This document shows, in pieces, positions 41,691 to 54,000 of a stretch of 64,000 bases of DNA. Location of the stretch: assembly GCF_040807025.1 (NCBI RefSeq), contig NC_090981.1, positions 3,050,501 to 3,114,500 on the forward strand. The letters run 5' to 3'. Under the pieces are notes generated by a model that made no database searches, was not told where the DNA came from, and worked only from the letters and a program-made list of their open reading frames with translations. Position 1 is the first letter of the stretch, and the number at the start of each line of letters is the position of its first letter. Made by a program: the position numbers and the translations under genes. This DNA comes from Struthio camelus. Taxonomy: Eukaryota; Chordata; Aves; Struthioniformes; Struthionidae.

Positions 41691-42330
41691 GATTGGTCAG
41701 CAGGCAGGACGAGCCAGCTCTGTTTACCTTCTCCCCCTTCCACTCAGAAGGGCCTTTTTGCACGGGAGGGGGGGGGGGTGTCCAGCGGGCGGCCGCCCGG
41801 CCAATCTCCGCACTCCCTCCCCATGCCGCGTGCTACTCCAGGCGCCCCGCCGCGCCCGCTTAAAAGGGCGATGGCGCAGGGGAGAGCGAGCGGGGCATGG
41901 GCTCCCCTTCCTCCTCGCGGTTCCCCTGCCGCAGCCTCCCCGAGGCTCACGTGGCACCCCCGTCCCGCGCCCTCGCTCGGAAGGGGGTGGGGGCGGCCGG
42001 CAGGGCCCGGGGGTGCCTCCTGCAGCGCCCGTCACGTGGGGAAGCCGCGCGGCGCCGAGTGGGTTAAGTGCCTCTCTGGAAGCCCTACAGTCCCAGCAAC
42101 GGGCCGGCCAATGAAAAGTGAGCCGGCTGATGTCACTGGCAAGGGCTCGGCCAATCGGCGCCGCGTTCCGAGAGGTGCGTAGCACTTGTAAACCCCGTGG
42201 GCCGCAACCCGCCCCCGGCCTGGTCTGGGGACGGGCGGAGCGCCGAGGGGCTCGGGTCAGTGCCCTGAAAACCTTCGACGGGCTCTGTCGTAGTTGCGGC
42301 GCTTCCCCTGATATGGAGTAGGTAAAAAAA

Positions 42331-45300
42331 ACTAAACCACCTCAACAGTCCTGGGGGAAGTCTTTTTCCTGACCAAAGATTTGGTAACTGGTTCAGCCCC
42401 AAGTGCATAGGGAAACCCACAAATCAGGTGTCTGAGGCATATGTTAATACACCATTGCACCCTATCTCATATCCTTTTTTCTGGTTGTCGTGTACTTCAC
42501 AGGAAGAAAAACAACTTCCCTCCCACCAATTACATCCTGCATATCTCACTTTCAAAACCCCTAAGCCCCAGAAGTCAAGTTTTGTAAAGAGGCAGAAAAA
42601 AAGTCCTTCCTGGGCCCTGCAAGCAATCAGCAAGCATTTTTAAGATTTAGGAGATTAATATAGATTCAGTGCAATAAACAGGAATCCAGTCTCCTTTCAA
42701 AGCCCCTTAGAGACATTCAAACACTTGGTAACGTGACTTATTGCAGAGGAGCTTAAGAAAGCAGGTGGCAGGATGGGTATACCTTTAGGTAACTGCATAC
42801 CTTTAGGTATATGCTTATTCGTAGTACCTGTTTTGAAGGTCAGAGCATCATCCACTGAAATAAGAGCCAAGAGCACTTCTTGGCACTGAGAACTTGGCAA
42901 TCATTGTCCAGTCTTGATCTGTCTAGTTATGCATTCATCTTCATCTTGGTCTTAACAAATTAAGAGTTTTTTATGGGGATTTTCAGGACTCAGAGATGAG
43001 ACTAGTCTTTGCTCTCAGTTGTGAGACTCTGTGTGCCATTAAAATTATCACCTGCCTTTGCTACTGTTATTCAGTAGCATTATTCAGTTCGTTTTTTATC
43101 CTGACTTTCTGTGGAAACAAGATTTAGGTTATCATGCTTTATGTACGCCTGTCTCTCTCTTCATCTGTCCCCCTAATACCTCTGAGCTCATCAGCCAGTT
43201 TCAAGTGAATTTCATACTGAAGATATGGACTTCCTTCAAATTTAATGAAAATAGGTGATGGACAGAGAAGAGAGAAACCTCTTTAGTATCTTCACTGAGG
43301 ACATAGTTGCAGTATGAGCTTGCTCTTTGCTAGACGCTCAGATATCTTGACAAGAGCTCACCCTTTAGACATACACCATATGAAGCCAGGATTCCTTGGT
43401 TCTACTGCTCAGGGAACTTTTATTACCTTATAAAATGTTTTTACAACTTTGTTGCTGATATAAGCCACAATTACTAAACAAAGGTAAGGTTAGTTAAAGG
43501 TATTTCCTATCATGCAAGTCAAATGATTCCAGAAAACCTATCACCTCTACCCAAATAACATATCCGTCATCTCCATCCATTCTGGCAAATATATAGAGCT
43601 TATAGTGCGTTGTCAAGGTGAACTGACTTTCACTCTAAGAGTAGAAGGAAAAATGATTTTCTGGATCAAGTACTATTAAAAAAAGGGAACAAAATTGCCA
43701 TCATCCATAAACCACAAATACTGAGGTGTGAAGTATGTTAGTTGGTGTATTTTTCTGTTTCTCAAGTGTCAGGAGAGAGCATAATGGGGAAAGACTCTGC
43801 CTTTGAAATTATTTACATAGGTATTTATAAAGCATTAATCGAAGTAAAACCAGAGTGCCTCTAAAATCTTTGTATACGTACAAAAGTATTCCTGTCAGAC
43901 AGAGGAGTTTTATTCTTGTTTTATCAATAGTGAGTTGAGGCACAAAGAGATTGAGCTATCTACAACCCAAGGTCACTAAAGCCTTGTAACAGGCCAAGAA
44001 TCCAACCTCAATTTCCTCAATTTCCACTGCTTTGACCACAGACCATCCTTCTTGCAAAAACAGACAGGGCCCAAACTGTAAAGAGCTTTATAGATTGCTT
44101 TCAATCTCTTTAACTGAATATGGAAATAATTAGGAAGTGAGTACAGAATATGAAATAGCATTGCTTGCTCTCTTCCTGCAAGAAATAAAAATGAGTAGAA
44201 GTCAGCCATTTTGTACACTAGCTCACTAAATCTCTAGGTTCAACCCCAGGCAATAATAATCTTTTGCCATGGATAATTGGTGTAAGGCTGAAATCATTTA
44301 GCATATCATAGCTGGGGGGAAAAAACCTAACACAAAAGAACTAGTGGCTACATCTGTTACTGGATCATCTGCAAGTTGATGAAAATCAAATAGAAAACAT
44401 GAATAGAGCAATTTATCTAACAAGGCAGCCATCAAGGGATGAATGTCAGTTTTACCCTGCTCTTTGAGAATTTTCCCAGCTGATCCTGCATCCGTTGATC
44501 TCTGGTGCTTGCAAGACGCTAAGAAGAATAACAGGCCATGTTATCCAGATCTGATCAGAAGGAGATGTATTGTTGTTCATGTATCACTAATACTGAAATA
44601 AATATGGCTTGTTCTCTGGAGTACCAGTGGCTAAAACCTTCTCTTTCCTTAAGAGGGGCAGTAACATTTTCCCCTGAGAGCTGACCTCCTGGTTCATTAA
44701 ACTGGACATAAGGAACACAGTTTCAAGTTGTGGTTTAGTCAGCCTTTTAATAGCACTTCCAGAACTTCTTTGGGTGACACTGTCCAAAACTTTCCAATAG
44801 GAAATGTCATAGTCTCTTACTGACATGAAAGTGACTTCCCAGAAGTTGACTGACTTAATTCAAATCTAATCATCACATTAAAGAATACTCAACTATATAC
44901 CTAAAAGAGACAACTCTGATTTCATTGATCTGTCAAGTAGAAGGAGCTGTTCTGGAGAAAAGGATTTCACAGATGCTGTGCTGCTAGAGAACTGAAACAT
45001 TTTTCAATATGATAAATTATTTGGGGAGAGGTAGGGAGTCATTAAGTGTGGCTGTGATGCGCAGCAGGGTAACACAACAACAATTCAAATTCTTGGGATC
45101 AAATGTAACTTATGTAAACTGAGTCAGCCTGAGGTAATGGTGCTGGTGATGATGTGATTTGGAGGAGAAACATACTGAAAAACTTCAGACCAATGGCTCA
45201 GGACCACTAAAAATCATAATTATCACATGGTCTAGGCAAGCAGGACTGAGTTCATTTTCTTTCTCATTATCCCTTGCCATTCTTCTCTCTTTGCTCCACT

Positions 45301-48300
45301 ATCTGTCACTATGTCTAGCAGTAGCACACATTTAACTTCACTAATGCAGAAATATTTTTCCTGCAAAAATCAGTAGTTGAATCATAGATTGCCATAATTG
45401 TTTTTTAGGAAAGAGGTTATCTTGAGATATTTTGGATAAACTCATATTTCTCTTAAGGCTATTGTTTTAGGCTCTCTGCAGACTCAGGAAAATTACATTA
45501 CTTTATACAATTCACAGAGAGAAGCATTAACAACCAAAAAATAGAAATATTACTCTTTTTTTATTTGTTAGCTTATTTTGTTTTAAATTAACTCTTGGCA
45601 TCTAGTTTAAAGGCTAGAAGATAATCTGTGACAAATTCCATAAAGAGGAATCATACTGAGCTTTTTTAATAACTTCAGTATGCCTCCAAAAATACATTCC
45701 CTATTAAAGACAAAATAATATATTTCATTTTGATACATGTAGGAGTCCAGAGCTCTGAGGCTCCAAGATAATTAGGTCCAAACATCACTTACTAAGTGAT
45801 GTTAGCAGAATTTGATACTTGGAGACAGTTTCAAAATGACCCCAATTACTTTCTAAACAACAGCATATACATATGGTGGAATGGGGTTATGCTTGCAAAC
45901 TGCTTTGTCTTCAGATGATCACAGATAAGGGCCATCACCTAGATTGGACTGTAATGAAGAGACTATTTGGATTTGATTTCAAAACATCCATTTAATCTAC
46001 AGCTCAGTTTTTAATTCATAACAAAGCTATTTCATTGCAATATCTAGACTGTATTTGGATGACCAAAGATGTTTATCATAGCTTGTAGAGGTAACAGTTG
46101 AAATCCTCTACAGCCATTCAATAAACCTGAAAGCTTGGGTGCTTGCAAGACTAAATGGCACTCACTTGTCAATGTCCAAATTCAACTTGCTGTTTATGGC
46201 CTCAGACCAGCTTCTCACGGGTTTGCAGTCTAAACTAGCCACACATAGAGGAGTATAGCACAGCTGGCAGCTCCTCCGCAGGAGCAGCTACTTCCTTCGT
46301 GTCAGGGTCGAGGTCACTAGCAGCAGTTTTTGAGGAGGCTGCTTGTTCCCTGACCCAGAAGAAACACCCATTAATAGGAGCTGTTTGTTACAGGGGGTGT
46401 AAAAGAGAAAGATGGTGACCCCAAGATGAATGAGAGGAGAACAGGCCAGGATTCTGGTCACACCAGCAAGTCACATACTAGTGGCTTGCAGGGAGACATC
46501 ACAGGGGCGCAGCAGAAGGGAAGTGGCAAAAGGGAAAACAAGAAGTGAGATTCAGGTGCGTGTAAAGAAGGAGAGGAAGAACAAGTTTGCTTGTGTGTCT
46601 CACATATGTGAAGGAAAAAGTGATCCTTTATGTGGTACTTATGTTTTCCTTAAAAGAAAGTTGTGTACAGATTCTGTGAAAGAGGATAGGTTATGATGGA
46701 AGCAGATTTATCTTTATTATTTTTGAGATTTTCAAAATGTTTTCTATTTGCAAAACCAGAAGTTTTTCTTCAGAGTAAAAAACAATCTAGCCCTCCTTCT
46801 CTCCACCCCCCCCCCCCCCAGTCTCCTACACTCTGATCCTGTGCTTAACATTGGCCTAAAAATTGCATCCTTGTTTGCTTGGAGAATAAGCATGCTTAAA
46901 GAGACTTGCAGTCTGCATGAGCACTGAAGTTTTTGTGCTCCAACAGCCTCTTCATGTAAATTACCTTTGTGCTGCTATGACTGAGAAGGCTTTTCTTTGA
47001 CTGGCAAATGAGTGCATAAAGACATACAAAAATCAGTCATTTTACTTCAAACTTTGTTCAGTTACTCCCCTGAGCTCTTTTACAGAGCAAAGAATTTTCT
47101 TCTCTGCTGGTGTCTTCCTGCTAAAGTACAGAAATCCCTTTTGCTTCTGTATTAACATTTGCTAATGCTTTGAACACCAGAAGTTCCAAATATTATTTCA
47201 GTTCCTGCTTTGACTTTTTTCATCCTCCATAGCCCTTGAAACTATGTTTAATGTAAGCTCAATATGATTTGATAAGCCACTGAGGACTGACCAGTGGCAA
47301 GGTGGTTTGAAATTGCTACAATAATATGCCAGTGTAAATGGCTTATTTGCCAACCTGTATTCTTAAAGTTTGTGGCCATGCTGAAAATGTTAGACATAAC
47401 TGATATTCAGACAGCATTACAGAATAGTATTCAACAGTCATATAAATACAAACACATTATAAAATATTTTACATGTACACGATATCTTTCACACCAATGT
47501 GTTGCACAGGTTCTCTGCATACAGTGCCTGTGAAATATGGCTACCCCTTTCATGAGACAACAGCAACTAACCACAGCACAGCCTAGTGCAGTAAGGAAGT
47601 GTTTTAACCTTTTGGATAAATGTCTCTTAGGCACTGAACACATAGGACAGAGAAAAATTGCTTTAGAAAGTAATCTGAAGTAACAGAAGACTTCAAATTT
47701 GATTTTTCTAGATCAGAAGGGAAATATGAGAGTCAGCACAGCTGATTACTAAATAAATGCATGCAAGATACAGTAAGTATGCTGAAAATGTGTTTTTACA
47801 TTAGCAAACTGACCATCCATTTTAAAAGTAGCTATGCAGTAGAAGGCTACTGACAGAAGACACTTCTGACCTTAAAATCAATAACTATGAGGACTAGAAG
47901 TCTCAAATTCAACTTTCTGGAAGAACTAGTGTTGTGGATATGCAGCCATATTGGAAAGTATGACTCCTTCCTCTTTACTACTGAGCATGGCAAACTCTTG
48001 GCTACTCTGAGAGTTAGCATTTCTCTGTCTTTTGTTACATTTAACAACTTCTCCTGTAATTTCATACAAATTCTGCACTACATTATTAATCACAGATCTT
48101 GGTCATGAGCTCTTTCTAGTACCTGCTGAATCATAGCTAATGTAACCAGTTCTGCTGATTTTGAACCTCAGAAATCAGAATGACTCCTTCCTTCCCCGGC
48201 ACTTAAGCTGTACAGGTGATCAGTCCCCAGGGGATGTCTATGCTTCAATAAAATTACAGTCCATGTGGGTGCAAGGGAGCTAGATTTAAACTCGGTTTGG

Positions 48301-49550
48301 ATCCTGGCAGCAGTGTAGCCATGGCAGCACTGAACTCAGCGTGGGCTGAGTACCCAGGATCCCAGATGGGTTTTGCAGCCTGCATCAGACATTCTCTTTC
48401 AGTGCTTGCATGGGTGTGTGAATTTCAAGTTCAAAAGTAGAAAGCTAGACTAAAGTTAATTTGGGAATGTCTACCTTTGACTACAGCAAAGACATCCAAT
48501 GAAGACCAAATTCACAACAAAGCCAGCACACAACGTATGTGGTGAATGTGGCCTGGGGATCAACTTTGCTTTAGGGGTAGGTTTAAATCACATAATTTCA
48601 TTTGATTCAGTGATTCATGCTGGGTATGCTCCCTATTTGTTTTTTATGAACTGATCAAAAAACCATTCCTCCCTCTGCTTCCTCAAGATTTGTGCTACTA
48701 TGCTAGCTAAAAATAGGTTTTTGTAATCTCTATCACAGAATATTGGACATGAGCTCACCAGGTAGGTGTGTTATGTGTCTTTGTATGTAAGGCTTTGAAA
48801 CTTCCTAATATTGACTTTATAGTAAAAGCCAGCGTCTGGCAGAGCCACCGTTTCCCCATGGAAGGCCATCTCTGGAAAGGGGTGCTACAATACAGTCTAT
48901 AAACATCACTACCAGTTTACCCCATCAGATGGGCCGTGTAAATGACACAGATGAGGCATTGAAATGTTTCATTTGAAAAAAGCAAACATAGGAGAGGGAT
49001 TGAAATTCAGTGAGTCAAAGTGCAATGCCATGATGCATTTTGAATAAGGAGTGAGGTCTTTTAGGCCTTCTGCCTTTCCACATGCAAAGGAAAGTGCTGT
49101 TCCTAGCACACCGCTGTGTAACACACCACCATGGAGCATGCACACAATTGCTACAGCCAGCTTTGTGTTGGCTGTTGTCAAGTCCCTTAAGTGGAGCTAG
49201 CAGTAACGTGGCAGAGCTGTTGCTTCCAATGGTCTCCCCACCAGTGACTGGCCCCTGGCCCCTCTGCCAGCTGGCATGTGTTTGATGTTAACCCAGGCAG
49301 GTGCCACTAGTCTTGCAGTTGTATGAGCTCCTTAAGGTGTGCTGCAGAGCCTTTCTTCCCCCAGCTCACCCAGGCCACCACACTGAGATGGGACTTTGCT
49401 TGGGGCCAGCTTGCTTTACTCTGTGGCCTGGTGTGTTTGCCAGCATGCTAGCTGTCCCCAGCATGGGGACACCCCCAACCTTCCTCCGGGAAAAATCCAA
49501 AGGGAACTTATTTGCTTTTCAAGGTGTTTTTTTTCTTTTTTTTTTTCATT
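42331..49550. other. KLF9 upstream region, no gene recognised
   Basis: The stretch is AT-rich with short random frames only. A more GC-rich patch at about 46.26-46.57 kb stands out (TCGAGGTCA nuclear-receptor-type half-site at 46308), as does a C14 run at 46806-46819. No CR1 was seen. Confidence 0.45.
46806..46819 (+). repeat. Run of 14 C
   Basis: An uninterrupted poly-C tract in AT-rich upstream sequence. Confidence 0.9.
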
Positions 49551-49554
49551 TCCC

Positions 49555-51070
49555 TTTTCCTCTCCACCGGTGGGCCTGGTGGCTCGACAAGCGGAGAGGG
49601 GCCGGCAGAGAAGCCCCGGGGCAGGCGGCAGAAGCGGGCCGGCAGCAGCGGGCTGCAGGCCTACGTGTGGCGCGGGCAGGGCGGCCGCGGCGCGGCGGCA
49701 TCGCCGCTTTAAGGCAGTGGCGCAGGCAGCGAGCTAGGTTCATCCGAGGACACAGTCCCAGTTCTCAGAAATCCCTTCGCTGCGGGAACATTGAGCTCCC
49801 GTTACTGCAGTTGAACGAATTGCCCTAGATCGGGGGCTGCCGGGCCCGCCCCCAGCCCGCGCGCCGCGCCCCACGTGAGCCGCGCCCGCGCCCAGCAGCG
49901 GAGCCCCCGCCGCCGCTGCACCGGGCCCTGGCCTCGGGCCATCTTCGCGGCTCCCGTCAGTCAGCGCAATTGTGGGGCGGCGCCCCGTCCCTTTCGGATT
50001 TGGGTTTGTTTTGATTTTTTTTTTTGGTGGGGAGCTCCCTGCAAACCCACAGTGCAATCCTTTGTAACTCTCCTAGCCGCACCGGGGCCACTGGGACGTT
50101 ATCGTATGGGGTTTGGGGCGGGGGGGAGGCGAGGGCTCTCCCCTTTATTTAATTATTGTTCTTTTCGGCGATAGTTCTCTTTGCCAGAGCGTAACATTAG
50201 ATTATCGATAGATGAGCTATTAGAAGAGCTAAGAACTTGCCTGCATTGTACGGCAGGGAGTGAGCTCTACGTGGACGCACCTCAGTGATTGGCAGGCTGC
50301 GGGAACATATTTGGGGGAGGTATAACAATAACCTCTTTCGGGGGTGGAAGAGTTTAAACGCTCCCGCACCCGCTCACTAAATAAATGACAGGCTGCTGCG
50401 AATTTATAAATAGAGCTATGGCAATACGCGTTTAGGGAAGCCAGAGATTCCCCTCCCCTTTATACTTGTTTAAAAAACAACAGCCACCATTGCAGCCTGC
50501 ATGCGAGCGACACGTTTGCAGGGTTTTTTTTTTTAATCACGCCCCGCTTTCCCCCCGCCCGTAGTGAGTCACATTTCTGCGCTTCCTGTGGCTGTTTGCT
50601 CGAACACTTTGTTCCCCCGCGGCTCTAGCCCCCACCGCCCCGGGAAGCGGAGGGGCTCGGCCCCCTCCCGCAGCCCTGGCCTGGCCTGGCCTGCCCCGCC
50701 CCGCCCCGCTGCCGCCGCCCGCTGCCTCCCGGCCCGCCCATCCTCTGCCTGCCTTCCTCCGGCGTCCCCGCCCCGCTTCACCTCAGATGCCCTCCTTCCT
50801 TCTCCTCCCTGCCTGTCTCCTGCTCGCTCGCCTCCTCCATCTTACGCCCCCGCCTCCACGCCCCCGCAATGTCACAGGCACCGCAGCAGCCTCCGCTAAC
50901 ACGTCCGCCCCCCACCAACCGCCGCCCGCGCGGGGGTGGGGGGGGAAGAGGGGCGCCGCCAACCGCCGTGGGGGGCAGGGCGGAGCTGGAGGGGCCGTCC
51001 CCCCTCCCGCGCCGAGCTCCTTTTGCCGCCATGAGCCTGTCCTTGGACCACCTTGCATACGTTTTTAGTG
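49555..51070. promoter_or_regulatory. Distal CpG island with enhancer- or promoter-like elements, 8.5-10 kb upstream of the KLF9 ATG
   Basis: Two very GC- and CpG-rich blocks (49.56-50.0 kb and 50.54-51.05 kb) flank a less GC-rich core. Elements seen are a CACGTG E-box (49872), TTATCGATA (50202, ONECUT/GATA-like), TTATAAATAG (50404, matching the MEF2 consensus or a TATA box) and a perfect AP-1 site TGAGTCA (50565). There are also GC boxes near 50700 (CCCGCCCCGCCCCG). At 51031 an ATG in strong context (GCCGCCATGA) opens only a 16-20 codon frame. It could be an upstream KLF9 promoter, a divergent noncoding RNA promoter or a conserved enhancer. I cannot choose from sequence alone. Confidence 0.55.
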
Positions 51071-54000
51071 CTGAGAGAAGTTGAAATCTGTGGTGCAAGT
51101 TACTCAAGTATGTTTGGCTACTGTGAAATTCATTGCTGGTTTGCTTTATTTTCAGGTGTCCTTTGAGTTAGGCCACACAATTTTGAAGTCTGCTGGTCAT
51201 TATCTAGGGGACCAGGCCCCTCCCAAAACCACATGCTGAAAATATCCAGCCTGTTCATCAACATGTCTGGGCTTTGAGATAGCCTATAGCTTTTTCCAGC
51301 TTCCTTTGCTTGGTACTATAGATTTATTTTATAGAAAGATGGCCTTTCTCTAGATAACAGTCTGAGGAGCTTACAGTTTTCATTGATCTAGTCACACTAA
51401 CCTTAATCCATTGCTGAAGGGCTTTCACACTGAAAAGATACTAAGAGGTGAGGAGTCATCTCTGCTTCCCACTGCAAAGGCAATAGTGATACTATATTGC
51501 AGTGTCCAGACCTCTCCCACTTCACCTCAGCTGTTGGCCTCAGTGTATGCACGGTTCCTGAAACCATTAATTTTCTACTAAGTGTGCTTATCTGAAACAA
51601 TGCTAATATCTCCTAGCACACTTTTTTCCTTTAACTTATAGTTCAATATTTTCTGCATGACCATAGTTCTGGTGAAGAAGACGAGGGAGGGGCGAGGCAG
51701 GGAAACAAGTTGGGGAATACTTGTATTACATGTCCTGGAGATTAAACTTATATTGCTCAATATTTTCCAATATAATATTTGGCTTCTGGTTATATGCAGA
51801 AATTTGTCTCCTTTTCCACCCTTTTCCTGTAGGTTTTTATCAGAAAATAAAATAGGTGTTTTGGTGGATTGTTTGGCTATACATAACACTTTTGGAGTTT
51901 TCTAGTTTCTAGTCCTCTGTGTATTTTTCCCTGGCCAACTCTCCTTAGGAAGTAAGCGTCTTTGCAGTCTCCACCATTGCATTACTACTACCACAATTTC
52001 TCCAGCAGTGGGAGTGCTGAAGTGTTAGCAGAGGCCTGCTTTGGAGCTTTCTATACTATTGAGAAGCCACGCTGGATGCTGTAACTGTACTTGCAACTAA
52101 ATTTACAATAATGTTGTAATTACTGTTACTGGTAGCATTACAGAGTGTACTTGTGAGAAATGTCCTTAGGAAGTCTACTTCATCATCAGTGGAAATTCTT
52201 TCCAGACAAATCAAAGATCTGATAGTCGGATAGGTCAGTCAGTGCAGGTTCAGTCAATATTTGGGAGTATGGGACAAAAAAGGAAAGGGTTAAACATATT
52301 ATCTTCCTCTTATAATAATAAGTAATAATACTAAACATACTAACTCCTCTTATAATTTTGGCTACTGCTGGGTAGGATTCTTATAATGATTATCCTGTGT
52401 TTACTAGTAATATAATATTATTAAAATATTAAGTTATATCAAAATATTAATAGATTAAGTTATTATATATTACATATAACATTATATAATATTAAGATAT
52501 TAGATTATATGAAACTACATCAAAATTGTAATTATATTAAAATTATATATGGAGGGTCATGTGGATTCTACAGCTCATTTCCTTGATGCTTTTTCAGCTT
52601 TTAGGATTTACTTCTAAGAAACACAGCCTCTCAAATACCAATTCCTAAACTTAAATAAAAAGATAAGTGCAAAATGAATATGTGCTTGCACATATGTGCC
52701 ACATTATCATAAATGATCTCTAAGCACATCAGAGTGACTAAAAAGGCTTCTCTTGCCCATCCTCTTAGTCCCTTCATTATTTAATAAAAGATAGCCCTGT
52801 TAAAGATATTTTGTTTCAGAAAGATGTACTCTAAAACAGATAGCAGATCTTGTTTTGTGGTTTGGTTGTACCTTGAGTTGATTACCAACTCAAGCTTTGT
52901 TTAGTAATAATCAGTTATGAACACTGACTTACTCATTAACGTTATCTTAACAGCTGCATTTTCCCCAGAATGTGAGAAATGCATTATATCACTAAACTGA
53001 AGAAAATACTGGATTTTTAGTTTAGACTTACAATATGCTTTTCTGCATAACAACCAACCATCTACTTTTACTGTAGCACGTTTTCTGTGCTCCTGTTTAA
53101 CATTATCTTATATTGAGTTTAGGTGAACTCTCCTTTAGTCCAAAGCCCAAAGACATTTAAGTATGCTTCCACTGTTTGTGAGAATAGAATTACAATAAAA
53201 TTAACAGTTAGCTGCTGCAACATTTCACATGAAGTTCTTTGTAAGTAATAATCTAAACAACCTAACTTGCTAATTAAATAGCCATCTATATACAGCAAGT
53301 ACGGTATGCAATGGGTATTTAGCTCCATCCAGTAGTTACATATACAAGGAACATATTGCTCTTAATGCTGAATTTGCCAAGAGCTTCATTCAGATCCACT
53401 AGTTGTCCTGCTTAGAATGCAATATAAGATCAAATAATAAAGGTTGACTTCAGTAAACATTTACCCATAGAAATAACATTAAATAACTATGCTGTTCCTC
53501 TTAATATCTATCATGCTGCATTTTGTGCAAGACTGAATTGAAATTCAATTTACCTGTTGATGTTTACATCAGCAGCTGTTTTGAGAATTTCAGCATTCAT
53601 TCTATCAAGCAAGTATATATTTAGTACTCTACTTCCCCCAAAGCAGCAATGGCTATTAAAGCAGTAACAAAGGAAATTTGGTATTTCTGCAGAAATTAAT
53701 ACATCTTGAATTTTCCTCCTAGGAGTCACTTGACTGTGAAAGGCAGGAAAAGTGATTAAATGCACTTTTAGGTAGATCTTCACATATATATACAACTTTG
53801 GGAAGCCTACTCTCTTTGCATGTTAAGAATCACAGCTGTTGATTTCAGTGCCTATCTAATTCTATTACAGCCACTGTTTCTGAAGAGGAGCAAAAAAATG
53901 AGAAGGAATTATAACTTGTTATTCCCATCCATCCATCTAAAAAAGACCAATGGGAAGTTTGTTCTTCCTAGTCTACTTATAAGGACTTGCTGACTTTCAA

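Larger units (their letters stand above)
41140..42330 (-). promoter_or_regulatory. KLF9: KLF9 CpG-island promoter and 5' UTR region
   Basis: CpG-dense sequence continues upstream of the KLF9 ATG to about 42.3 kb. Visible elements are CCAAT boxes on the + strand at 41801, 42108 and 42151, an ATTGG at 41692, and CACGTG E-boxes at 41948 and 42033. There is also a CRE-like TGATGTCA at 42128-42135, between the two upstream CCAAT boxes. The transcription start cannot be fixed from sequence. A start near 42.0-42.2 kb would give a 5' UTR of about 1 kb. Confidence 0.7.

Noticed and set aside
41517-42182. 221-codon frame in the KLF9 promoter
   Set aside because: Pro/Gly/Arg/Ser-rich, runs through homopolymer C and G tracts and promoter motifs, and has no family resemblance.
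49301-49828. 175-codon frame entering the distal CpG island
   Set aside because: Changes composition abruptly at the island edge, crosses a T-rich tract, and has no recognisable domain.
50869-51084. Small frame with ATG in strong context at 51031
   Set aside because: The Kozak-like ATG opens fewer than 20 codons. At most an upstream frame in a noncoding transcript.
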